From Candidatus Paralachnospira sangeri (GTDB lineage Bacteria; Bacillota; Clostridia; Lachnospirales; Lachnospiraceae), in assembly GCA_904397815.1 (NCBI GenBank), contig CAJFOT010000110.1:1-57021 (forward strand): DNA of 57,021 nt, given 5' to 3'. The position numbers were made by a program, and so were the translations under genes. Shown piece after piece: positions 17,172-25,198 of the stretch. The notes below the pieces were generated by a model. It was not told where the DNA came from. It did no database searches and saw nothing but the letters and a program-made list of their open reading frames with translations. Each line of letters begins with the position of its first letter. The first letter of the stretch is position 1.

Positions 17172-17725
17172 CGGCCGCGCAGCAGCTCCGAGACTGTAAT
17201 TTCCAGGCCGCTGTAAATACCTGATTGGACCGGCTGGTCGAAAGCAACAATCATAGGAGCGGCATCTTCTTCAAAACGGTATATGGTGGTGCGTTCTTTT
17301 GCAGGATCTATAATCCAGTATTCCCGGACGTCTGCATCCATATAAAGTCCCATCTTTTTCCCATAGTCCATCTTCCGGCTGCCGGGAGATACCACCTCTA
17401 TAATCAGGTCGGGCGCGCCGCTGCATCCCCGCTCTGTGAGTTTATCGGGGTCGCATATCACACTGATATCCGGTTCAACATAGGTGGTATCATCAGCATT
17501 CAGATTGACTGCAAAAGGAGCAGGGATGACTTCACAGGAACTGTGTTGTGCTTCCATATAATTTCCGATAAGACGGGTAAGTGCCGAAACGATTTTCTGA
17601 TGTCGGAAACCAGGAGGAGCCATATCATACAGCTGGCCTCCGATCAGTTCCGCACGCCGGCCTTTTGGCAAATTCCAGTAATCTTCTGCGGTATAGATTC
17701 TTTCTTTCGGTAAAGGCATAATCAC
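17168..17725 (-). CDS. Uma2-family PD-(D/E)XK endonuclease-like protein
   Basis: A 185-residue DUF820/Uma2 protein. The nuclease-like core is seen as YVEPDISVICD, then APDLIIEVVSPGSRKMDYGKKMGLY, giving Asp, Glu-x-Val and a following Lys, then VREYWIIDP. This fold binds a divalent metal. The cellular role of Uma2 proteins is not established, although they are common and often multicopy. The gene is convergent with rlmD, with stop codons overlapping in TTAAC. It is the only gene on this strand between 12978 and 23000. Confidence 0.85.
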   Translation of the reverse strand: MIMPLPKERIYTAEDYWNLPKGRRAELIGGQLYDMAPPGFRHQKIVSALTRLIGNYMEAQHSSCEVIPAPFAVNLNADDTTYVEPDISVICDPDKLTERGCSGAPDLIIEVVSPGSRKMDYGKKMGLYMDADVREYWIIDPAKERTTIYRFEEDAAPMIVAFDQPVQSGIYSGLEITVSELLRGR

Positions 17726-17844
17726 ACGTCCTTTCTGATTATGATGACTGTTTTATGTTTTTAATATAACATGCTGCCCCTGGTACATCAATAAAATCCT
17801 TAAAAAACCATACAATTTTCCGGCAATTTCCCCCGCCCGGTTTA

Positions 17845-17873
17845 TTGACAAACGCCCTAATCTATGCAATAAT
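17845..17873 (+). promoter_or_regulatory. Sigma-A extended -10 promoter for pheST
   Basis: -35 TTGACA at 17845-17850, a 17-base spacer, and -10 AATAAT at 17868-17873 preceded by TGC, which makes an extended -10. Transcription would begin near 17880, immediately before the T-box. Confidence 0.75.
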
Positions 17874-17880
17874 TAATTGA

Positions 17881-18148
17881 ATTTGGGCGATGAAGATACG
17901 TGAGTAGGGAAGATACAGCGTTTCAGAGACAGAGTGTCACCGGCTGAAAGCACTCTGCGCGAACCTTTCTGAAATTTCAGTATGGGAGCCCTCCGGCGAA
18001 AAGCAGTCTGCGTTAAGCCGGATGCCTGTGTAGCAAAATATTACACAAAGAGAGTGCAGAGTCAGTCAGAAATACTCTGAAATAGGGTGGTACCGCGATG
18101 AACATCGTCCCTTGTTATGTTGATGATAACAGGCGACGATGCTTTTTT
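17881..18148 (+). promoter_or_regulatory. T-box riboswitch of pheST, phenylalanine specifier
   Basis: A classical T-box leader. The conserved T-box AGGGTGGTACCGCG lies at 18084-18097. The terminator at 18103-18141 has CATCGTC pairing with GACGATG and is followed by TTTTTT. In stem I, GATAC (17895-17899) faces GTATG (17980-17984), bracketing an internal loop with AGTA on the 5' side and TTC then A on the 3' side at 17976-17979. TTC is a Phe codon, matching the downstream gene. Uncharged tRNA-Phe would stabilise the antiterminator and switch pheST on. Confidence 0.93.
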
Positions 18149-18230
18149 GTTTTACAGGGAAAACACTCTGCGGTTCCCTTTCTATACAGGTTTATGCAGA
18201 TAGTCCTTAAAGTGAGAGAGGAGAAATGTA

Positions 18231-19268
18231 ATGAAAGATAAAATCAACAGTATTTTATCAGAAGCAAAAAACAAAATTTCTGAAGCAGCAAATGAAAGCG
18301 GGCTGCAGAATGTGAAGAGCGCTTTTATCGGAAAGCAGGGCGCCCTGAGCCTTTTGATGAAGGAGCTTCCGTCGCTGGATGTGTCCATGCGCCCGGAGAT
18401 GGGAAAACTTCTGAATCAGGCGAAGAATCAGGTGACGGAGCTGATCGATAAGAAGCGGATGGAGCTGAAGCTGAAGGCTTCCGAAGTATCCCCGGATTTT
18501 GACTGTTCTGTCCCCGGAATTCTGCCCTCCGGCGGTGGCCTGCATCCCATTACCCAGATGTGCTATGATCTGAATGATACATTCCGCTCCATGGGGTTTG
18601 AAATCTTTGAGGAGGATGATATCACCAGTGAGCTGTATGCTTTTGACAAACTGAATTTCCCCCCCAACCACCCGGCCCGTGAGAGTATGGATACCTACTG
18701 GCTGGAAGGACATGACAGCGGAAGCACAAATGAGAAGCTCTGCCTGCGTCCCCATCTGACCGGCGGAAGTGTCCGTTATATGCAGACACATAAACCGCCC
18801 TATCGTTTTGTATATCCGGGACGTGTTTACAGAAATGAGACGACGGATGCCCATCATGAGAGAGCCTTTTTCCAGTATGAGGCGCTGATCGTGGACAAGG
18901 ATATTACCTTTACCTCCGGCAAGGTGATGATTAAGAGCATTCTCAGCAAGGTGTTCGGCACCGATGTGCCGGTCAGGATGCGTCTGGGCTTCTTTCCTTT
19001 TGTAGAGCCGGGATTTGAGATTGACATGGAGTGCCAGGTGTGCGGCGGCAAGGGATGCAGTGTCTGCAAGCATGTAGGCTGGATTGAGGTGATGCCGGGC
19101 GGTTCTCCCCACCCCAATGTGCTGCGGGCAGCAGGCCTTGATCCGGATGTGTATACCGGATTTTATGTAAATATCGGTCTGGACCGGCTGGTTATGATGC
19201 GTTACGGCGTGGATGATGTACGGCTGTTCCACAGTGCTGACCTGAGATTCCTGAAACAGTTTAGATAA
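18231..19268 (+). CDS. pheS: Phenylalanine--tRNA ligase alpha subunit
   Basis: A 345-residue class II synthetase subunit of the (alpha-beta)2 enzyme that charges tRNA-Phe. An N-terminal coiled coil covers ~1-85. The catalytic core includes MGFEIFEEDDIT, RPHLTGGSVRYMQ, GRVYRNETTDAHHERAFFQ (motif 2) and GFYVNIGLDRLVMMRYG (motif 3). A cysteine-rich loop CQVCGGKGCSVC is normal for bacterial PheS. The ATG at 18231 follows GAGAGGAG by 8 bases. It is under T-box control and pheT starts 11 bases downstream. Confidence 0.98.
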   Translation: MKDKINSILSEAKNKISEAANESGLQNVKSAFIGKQGALSLLMKELPSLDVSMRPEMGKLLNQAKNQVTELIDKKRMELKLKASEVSPDFDCSVPGILPSGGGLHPITQMCYDLNDTFRSMGFEIFEEDDITSELYAFDKLNFPPNHPARESMDTYWLEGHDSGSTNEKLCLRPHLTGGSVRYMQTHKPPYRFVYPGRVYRNETTDAHHERAFFQYEALIVDKDITFTSGKVMIKSILSKVFGTDVPVRMRLGFFPFVEPGFEIDMECQVCGGKGCSVCKHVGWIEVMPGGSPHPNVLRAAGLDPDVYTGFYVNIGLDRLVMMRYGVDDVRLFHSADLRFLKQFR

Positions 19269-19279
19269 GGAGAGAAAAG

Positions 19280-21724
19280 ATGAAGTTATCATTATCATGG
19301 ATTAAGGATTATGTGAGTATCCCGGAGGACGCGGATCTGAAACAGCTGGCCTATGACCTGACCATGTCCACCGTGGAGGTAGAGGATGTCGAATATCTTG
19401 CCCGCCGGTTTGACAATATGGTTGTAGGTGTGATTCAGCAGATCGAGCCCCATCCCAATGCGGACAAGCTGAGAGTCTGCAAGGTGGACATCGGCGGCGG
19501 TGAGATCAAAGACATCGTATGCGGCGGCATTAACCTGACAGAGGGAATGCGGGTGGCCGTATCCTGCCCGGGCGCGGTGGTGCGCTGGCATGGAGAGGGC
19601 GAGCCGGTGGTAATTAAAAATTCAAAGCTGCGAGGGGTTGAATCATATGGCATGATCTGTGCGTCAGATGAGATCGGCCTGGGGGATCTGTTTCCGGCGT
19701 CCCGGGAGGCGGAGATCCTCGACCTGTCTGCCTTTGAGGTGCCGGCAGGCACGCCGCTGGCAGACGCTCTGGATATGAATGATGTGATACTGGAGATTGA
19801 TAATAAATCCATGACCAACAGGCCGGATCTGTGGGGGCACTACGGAATCGCCCGTGAGATTGCGGCGCTGTACGGCCTGCCCCTGGCAGAGATCAAACCC
19901 TTTGAGACAGGCGTGCAGTCTGATTTCAGAATTGAGATCGAAGCACCGGACAGATGCAGAAGATATATCGGCGTGGAAATGTCCGGCGTGGAGGTGAAGG
20001 CTGCGCCCTATCAGATGCAGAACAGACTCTGGAAAGCGGGCATGCGCCCCATCAATGCCCTGGTGGATATCACGAACTATGTGATGCTGGCAGTGGGAAA
20101 CCCGACCCATGCCTTTGACGCAGACAATATTACAGATCATATCGTGGTGAGACATGCCTCTGAGGGAGAGAAGCTGCTGCTCTTAAACGATCATGAGCTG
20201 ACTCTCTGTGAGGATGATCTGGTCATCACAGATTCCGAGGGCCCGGTTGCCCTGGCAGGAGTGATGGGCGGCGCCAAGGATTCCATCCTTCCGAAGACAA
20301 AGCGGGTGATTCTGGAGGTGGCAAATTTTGAGGCTGCGGGAATCCGGCGGACTGCGCTGCGCTATGATACCCGTACAGAGGCATCCTCCAGATATGAAAA
20401 GGGGATCGACCAGGAACGGTGCGATCAGGCCCTGGCCCTTTCCATGCAGTATTTCAAAGAGCTTTACCCGGATATGCAGGTAACCGGCTTCTGTGATAAT
20501 TATGCGAAAAAACTGGAGAGAGCCCAGATTGATGTCAGCCTGGCATGGCTGGAAAAACGGCTGGGCAAGCATCTGACCAATGAGGAGATCCAGGGCAAGC
20601 TGGAGCTGCTGGGCTTCGATGTACAGATCGACGGCGACAATATGCATGTGACAGCGCCCACATGGCGTTCCACCGGTGATATTTCCATCAAGGACGACGT
20701 GATGGAAGAGGTTGCCAGAATGTATGGCTATGACCATTTCGACGCGACAGAGTTTACCACCACATTTACAGGGGCGATCAATCAGAAAGATAAGAGCCTG
20801 GTGAGAAATATGAAGGAGTACCTGGCGATCCGCTGCGGGATGCAGGAGGTATATACCTATCCCTGGATGAATGACGTGTTTGTGAACGCGGTGCTCCAGA
20901 GTACAGACGGGATTCTGAGGCTGTCCACTCCGCCGGCCCCTGATGAGAGCTATATCCGCTCTTCCCTTCTGCCCAACCTCTGTGAGGCGGTTGTTAAAAA
21001 TGAGAGGTATTTCAGCGATTTTGCCATCTTCGAGGAGGCCCAAGTGTTCTTTGACAGAAACTATACTGCCGTATACGACCCGACAGAATCCCTCCCGGAG
21101 CAGCGCCGCCATATCGGTGGAGCCTTTGCCAGCAGCGTGAAGGATGTGAGCACCCTTTTCAGAGAGGCGAAGGGCGTCCTGGAATACATGCCCCGTTATA
21201 CCCATATGGAAGCGTATGAGTTCAGAAAGGAAGAAAAGCCGGTATGGGCTGACAATGTGGTATGGCTTAATATTTATCTGGATGACCAGAAGATCGGCGA
21301 CATGGGACTGGTAGCAAAGAAGGTTTCTATGGAGTGCGGCATTAAAAATCTGTCCGTGATGCTGTTCGAACTGGATACAACAAAGCTGAAGCCGCTGAAA
21401 TCCAGAACAAATAAATTTACCCATCTGGCAGAGTATCCGGAGACAGACTATGACATTTCCATGCTCTTTGATTCCGATGCGCAGTGGCATGACATCTATG
21501 ACGCGATCATGGGTCAGAAGAAAGCCAGTGCGCTGCTGAAAAACGCGGCCTTTGTGGATGAATACAGAGGAAAACAGATTCCCCAGGGCAAAAAGTCTGT
21601 GACAATCAGACTGACCATCGGATCAGATGAAAAGACGCTGACTTCCCAGGAAATCGAAAACGCTGCGAACCAGGTGATGAAAAAACTGGGCAAAAAGATG
21701 AATGCAGAGCTGAGGACACAGTAA
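19280..21724 (+). CDS. pheT: Phenylalanine--tRNA ligase beta subunit
   Basis: An 814-residue beta subunit, the normal bacterial length. Domains in order are an EMAP/tRNA-binding domain (~40-150, with PHPNADKLRVCKVDIG), the B3/B4 editing region (~210-400, with INALVDITNYVMLAVGNPTHAFDAD split over two strands), the B5 DNA-binding-like domain (~405-475), a catalytic-like domain, and a C-terminal FDX-ACB domain (~720-814) that contacts the tRNA anticodon. It edits mischarged Tyr-tRNA-Phe. The gene ends before a clear terminator. Confidence 0.98.
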   Translation: MKLSLSWIKDYVSIPEDADLKQLAYDLTMSTVEVEDVEYLARRFDNMVVGVIQQIEPHPNADKLRVCKVDIGGGEIKDIVCGGINLTEGMRVAVSCPGAVVRWHGEGEPVVIKNSKLRGVESYGMICASDEIGLGDLFPASREAEILDLSAFEVPAGTPLADALDMNDVILEIDNKSMTNRPDLWGHYGIAREIAALYGLPLAEIKPFETGVQSDFRIEIEAPDRCRRYIGVEMSGVEVKAAPYQMQNRLWKAGMRPINALVDITNYVMLAVGNPTHAFDADNITDHIVVRHASEGEKLLLLNDHELTLCEDDLVITDSEGPVALAGVMGGAKDSILPKTKRVILEVANFEAAGIRRTALRYDTRTEASSRYEKGIDQERCDQALALSMQYFKELYPDMQVTGFCDNYAKKLERAQIDVSLAWLEKRLGKHLTNEEIQGKLELLGFDVQIDGDNMHVTAPTWRSTGDISIKDDVMEEVARMYGYDHFDATEFTTTFTGAINQKDKSLVRNMKEYLAIRCGMQEVYTYPWMNDVFVNAVLQSTDGILRLSTPPAPDESYIRSSLLPNLCEAVVKNERYFSDFAIFEEAQVFFDRNYTAVYDPTESLPEQRRHIGGAFASSVKDVSTLFREAKGVLEYMPRYTHMEAYEFRKEEKPVWADNVVWLNIYLDDQKIGDMGLVAKKVSMECGIKNLSVMLFELDTTKLKPLKSRTNKFTHLAEYPETDYDISMLFDSDAQWHDIYDAIMGQKKASALLKNAAFVDEYRGKQIPQGKKSVTIRLTIGSDEKTLTSQEIENAANQVMKKLGKKMNAELRTQ

Positions 21725-21762
21725 AACCTATGCCTTAACCTGCAGGTAAATACTGCATAACG

Positions 21763-21796
21763 AATCGAGACTTCTGATGAGGTCTCGATTTTTTTA
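21763..21796 (+). terminator. Intrinsic terminator of pheST
   Basis: AATCGAGAC at 21763-21771 pairs with GTCTCGATT at 21782-21790, and TTTTTT follows. It lies 38 bases after the pheT stop codon. Confidence 0.92.
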
Positions 21797-21824
21797 TAAT
21801 AGTTTCATAATCAGGACATGACCT

Positions 21825-22463
21825 GTGCACAAAGAAGGCCTGCCGTCTGTACGCAGGGCGGCGGGCGCTGAACAGGACAGCGGAACAGCCGGGGATGCGC
21901 AGGATGCTGATGGCGGAGATGGCAGCAACATTCTCATTGCTTATTTCGCGGTGGCAGAAAACAGTGCGGTGGACGCGGTTTCATCTGCCAGTGTCACCAC
22001 CGCGGATGGTGAAGCGAAAGGGCTGGTTCGGGTGCTGGCGGAGGATATCCAGCAGGTTACCGGCGGTGACCTGTTTTCGATTCAGACATCGGTGGAATAT
22101 CCTGGGGATATCAATGAACTGATCGATTATGCCGCTGAAGAGCAGGATGAGGAAGCCAGACCGGAGCTGACCAGCCATATTGAAAATCTGGATGATTATG
22201 ATATTATTTTTGTAGGGTATCCTAACTGGTGGTATGACATGCCGATGGTGATGTACAGCTTCTTTGAGGAGTATGACTTCGCCGGAAAGACGATCATTCC
22301 TTTTAATTCCCACAATGGCAGCAGATTTTCCAGCACCATCGAAACCATACAGGAGTTGGAGCCGGGGGCGGAAGTGGTGACAGACGGCTTTACCGTGAAC
22401 CAGAGCAGTGTGACGGAAGCGGCGGCTGATGTGGAGGAATGGCTTCACGGGCTGGGATACTGA
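21825..22463 (+). pseudogene. Flavodoxin-like protein gene, apparently 5'-truncated
   Basis: An open frame of 212 residues with a flavodoxin fold: ILIAYFAVAENSAVD at the FMN phosphate site, YDIIFVGYPNWWYDMPM, and TIIPFNSHNGSRFS. The first ~35 residues are a Gly/Asp/Glu-rich linker of the type that follows a lipoprotein signal peptide in related flavodoxins. Here a TGA in frame stands just before the GTG at 21825, no ribosome binding site is visible, and the pheT terminator ends only 29 bases upstream. The promoter, signal peptide and lipobox therefore appear lost. If it is translated at all, it would be a cytoplasmic flavodoxin. Confidence 0.6.
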
Positions 22464-22524
22464 GCGCGGCGCGGAGCCTGATCTGCGTAATATCGTAATA
22501 TATGAGGAAGGAGAATGTGACGCT

Positions 22525-23142
22525 ATGAAAGTATTAATGATTAACGGAAGTCCCCGAAAGGCAGGCAATACCTACACTGCCCTCCATGAGATGGAAAAGA
22601 TTTTCCAGGCGGAGGGGATCGAGACGGAGCTGATCCATATCGGCAATCAGCCGATCCGGGGCTGTATCGGATGCCGGGCCTGTATGAAGAAGGGCCAGTG
22701 TGTCTTTGATGACCTGGTGAATGAGACCGCTCCCAAGTTTGAGGCCTGCGATGGGCTGGTGGTGGGAAGCCCGGTTTATTATGCTTCTGCCAATGCCACG
22801 CTGGTGGCGTTTCTGACAAGGCTGTTTTACAGCACTCCTTTTGATAAAACAATGAAGGTAGGCGCAGCGGTGGCGTCAGCCCGCCGGGGAGGCCTGACGG
22901 CTACCTATGATGAGCTGAACAAGTTCTTTGGCATTTCCGGTATGCCGATCGCCTCCGGTCAGTACTGGAACGGCATCCACGGCAGCGAGCCGGGTGAGGC
23001 TGCCCAGGACAGAGAGGGGATGCAGATGATGCGGACGCTGGCCAGAAATATGACATTTCTGATGAAGAGCATCGCGCTGGGAAAAGAAAAATACGGCGTA
23101 CCGGAGAGAGAGCCCTTCGACCGGATGAACTTTATTCGCTGA
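22525..23142 (+). CDS. NADPH-dependent FMN reductase / iron-sulfur flavoprotein-like
   Basis: A 205-residue flavodoxin-fold reductase. The FMN phosphate loop is INGSPRKAGNTYTAL and the flavin-ring loop is VVGSPVYYASANA. A compact cysteine cluster CIGCRACMKKGQC (C-x2-C-x2-C-x5-C) fits the pattern of iron-sulfur flavoproteins that carry a 4Fe-4S cluster. The start is the ATG at 22525 after AGGAAGGAG; the frame is open upstream, but that part has no ribosome binding site. The physiological electron partner is unknown. It lies 61 bases after the flavodoxin remnant, suggesting a former redox operon. Confidence 0.85.
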   Translation: MKVLMINGSPRKAGNTYTALHEMEKIFQAEGIETELIHIGNQPIRGCIGCRACMKKGQCVFDDLVNETAPKFEACDGLVVGSPVYYASANATLVAFLTRLFYSTPFDKTMKVGAAVASARRGGLTATYDELNKFFGISGMPIASGQYWNGIHGSEPGEAAQDREGMQMMRTLARNMTFLMKSIALGKEKYGVPEREPFDRMNFIR

Positions 23143-23171
23143 CAGACGCCGCGCCGCAGGGCAGACGGCCC

Positions 23172-23471
23172 ATGAATGGATTTGTCCATGATGTCATTCC
23201 AAAAGTCTGCCAGGGCAAACGCCAGGATGTGGCCTGGGCAGTGCCTTTTGCCGCGGCGGTGCTGGATGAACTGGCGCTGGCGGGATGCAATATTTATAAT
23301 GTGGTCATTCCCGCGGCGACAGCCTCGGCTATGAAGGCAGGTGAGCCTGATCTGATAGCGGCAGAGGCCGAGCAGGCGGCTTATATTACCGCAGGTATTC
23401 CCGGCTCAAAGGCTCACGCCGCGGAGGCGGGCAAAATGGCAAGGAGCATTATGGAATATGAAGTAAAGTAA
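23172..23471 (+). CDS. Hypothetical protein or gene fragment, 99 residues
   Basis: I do not recognise this sequence. It is Ala-rich with a pattern of short hydrophobic segments (VVIPAATASAM, AAYITAGIPGSKAHAA) and no signal peptide or membrane helix. Codon use looks like that of neighbouring genes, and a strong terminator follows at 23491. However, there is no ribosome binding site before the ATG at 23172, so it may be the 3' part of a larger gene that has lost its front. Possible co-transcription with the FMN reductase 29 bases upstream. Confidence 0.35.
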   Translation: MNGFVHDVIPKVCQGKRQDVAWAVPFAAAVLDELALAGCNIYNVVIPAATASAMKAGEPDLIAAEAEQAAYITAGIPGSKAHAAEAGKMARSIMEYEVK

Positions 23472-23490
23472 AAGTGTCAGAAGGTTTGTG

Positions 23491-23537
23491 CGGCGCAGTA
23501 TATTCTAAAATGGAATGTGCTGCGCTGCCGGATTTTT
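23491..23537 (+). terminator. Long intrinsic terminator
   Basis: A 17-bp stem, CGGCGCAGTATATTCTA at 23491-23507 against TGGAATGTGCTGCGCTG, pairs throughout if G-U wobbles are allowed, and ATTTTT follows. It closes the transcript that contains the FMN reductase. Confidence 0.85.
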
Positions 23538-24286
23538 CAGCGTGTTTTATGAAAGCCATTTCAAAAAACCCTATAATATTATTATCCAGTGGAAGAAGGA
23601 ACAGCGGGGATTGAATATTTATGAAAACCTGTTTTCCTATCCCCTTCTTGGAAAACGCGGGGGACGCGCTGGAAGACTGGTAGGTGCTGGGGATGGGCAG
23701 GTTCGGTTATCCTGATAACTATAATGTCTGGCAGCGATTTCAGACTCTGTCTCCAGAAAATACAGCACACCTCAGAAGCTCCCAGAAGTTCCATCGCCTC
23801 CTCCGCTGACAGATTCAGTTTCTCCATCACGTTTCGGACAGCCGGTTTTTGTGATCCCGTCTGACATGTGGTCCGGTATCGGAAGCATTTCTATATAAAA
23901 CAATTATCTCATAAATAATAAGATTTTTGGTGCCGGGCGGGTGCCATTTTATACAAAGGCGTGCCAGTTTTCTGCCGGACTCACATTTCTGCCGGAATCC
24001 AGAGTCGTCCGGGCTGTACAGGCCCGCTGAGAAGGCAAATTCTCGGACGAAGGAGAATGATATGCGTGTACAGAGCTTTCCCCTGCTTTTGATAGAAAGA
24101 ACAGGCTCTGTTTTTACCCTGGGGACACGGATGTCTTATCCTGAGGGGTCAGGCAGAAGAGGGGCTAATTGTGAAATATCCCTGAGATTCCCGGCTTTCC
24201 GGGCCGTAACGGTTGACGGATAATTTGTTTGTAGACTATAATAAACCCGATATGATGTTTTCAGGAAAGATTGAGGATGAACGTTT
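23538..24286. other. Gene-poor stretch of about 750 bases
   Basis: No confident gene. On the minus strand near 23770-23850 a frame reads KPAVRNVMEKLNLSAEEA, like the C-terminal tail of Rpn/PD-(D/E)XK transposase-type proteins, but it runs out within about 30 residues, so it may be a remnant. On the plus strand a 53-codon frame at 24062-24223 has an AGGAG site 7 bases upstream but no recognisable product. GC-rich direct repeats of the CTGCCGGA type occur at 23970-24000. Confidence 0.5.
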
Positions 24287-25153
24287 ATGTGGATTGCAGA
24301 CGGATGGAAAGATTATGAAGTAATTGACACTTCCCGCGGAGAGAAACTGGAGCGGTGGGGAGATTACATATTGGTTCGCCCGGATCCTCAGGTGATCTGG
24401 GATACGCCCAGGGAGCACAGGGGCTGGAGGAAGAGGAATGCCCATTATCACCGCAGCTCCAGGGGCGGAGGAGAATGGGAGTTTTTCGACCTGCCTCAGC
24501 AGTGGGCGATCCATTACCGGGATCTGACATTTCAGCTGAAGCCCTTCAGTTTTAAACATACAGGGCTGTTTCCGGAACAGGCGGCGAACTGGGACTGGTT
24601 CGGCGGTCTGATCCGGGGAGCGGGAAGGCCGGTAAAGGTGCTGAATCTCTTTGCCTATACCGGCGGCGCCACACTGGCGGCGGCGAAGGCGGGCGCCAGC
24701 GTTACCCATGTGGACGCTTCCAAAGGAATGGTAACCTGGGCCAGGGAGAATGCCCGCTCTTCAGGACTGGAGGAAGCCCCTGTCCGCTGGATTGTGGACG
24801 ACTGTGTGAAGTTTGTGGAGCGGGAGATCCGCCGGGGCAATCATTATGACGGCATTATTATGGATCCGCCTTCCTACGGAAGGGGGCCGAAGGGAGAAAT
24901 CTGGAAAATAGAAGATTCCATCTATCATCTGGTGCAGCTGTGCGCGGTGCTTCTGTCGGAAAAACCGCTGTTTTTCCTGATTAATTCCTATACCACCGGG
25001 CTGGCGCCGTCAGTGCTGTCTTATATGATGTCTCTGGAGATCGGGAAAAAGTACGGCGGAACCGTTCAGGCAGAAGAACTGGGACTGCCGGTGAGCCAGA
25101 CGGGCCTGGTTCTGCCCTGCGGCGCCAGCGGACGCTGGGCGTGCGGGGAATAA
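24287..25153 (+). CDS. Class I SAM-dependent methyltransferase, RlmI/RlmK-like
   Basis: A 288-residue methyltransferase. The SAM-binding core is VLNLFAYTGGATLAAAKAGA and the next acidic strand is VTHVDASKGMVTWAREN. The catalytic motif is GIIMDPPSYGRGPKGEIW, the DPPS/Y type that, in the RlmI family, sits near the C5-cytosine methylation site of 23S rRNA. It lacks an obvious N-terminal PUA domain, so it belongs to the shorter RlmI-like group, and its exact target is uncertain. The ATG at 24287 is preceded by TTGAGGATGA. The wall hydrolase gene follows after 45 bases. Confidence 0.88.
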   Translation: MWIADGWKDYEVIDTSRGEKLERWGDYILVRPDPQVIWDTPREHRGWRKRNAHYHRSSRGGGEWEFFDLPQQWAIHYRDLTFQLKPFSFKHTGLFPEQAANWDWFGGLIRGAGRPVKVLNLFAYTGGATLAAAKAGASVTHVDASKGMVTWARENARSSGLEEAPVRWIVDDCVKFVEREIRRGNHYDGIIMDPPSYGRGPKGEIWKIEDSIYHLVQLCAVLLSEKPLFFLINSYTTGLAPSVLSYMMSLEIGKKYGGTVQAEELGLPVSQTGLVLPCGASGRWACGE

Positions 25154-25198
25154 CAGGGCAGAGGCTCTCCGGCATACGGAAAGGTTTGATGAAAGTTC

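Noticed and set aside
23750-23850. Minus-strand remnant like an Rpn-type transposase C-terminus
   Set aside because: The similarity is only about 25 residues from memory (VRNVMEKLNLSAEEAMELL-like) and no nuclease core can be found, so I mention it only in the gene-poor stretch entry.
24062-24223. 53-codon frame with an AGGAG site
   Set aside because: No recognisable product, no promoter and no supporting neighbour; chance cannot be excluded.
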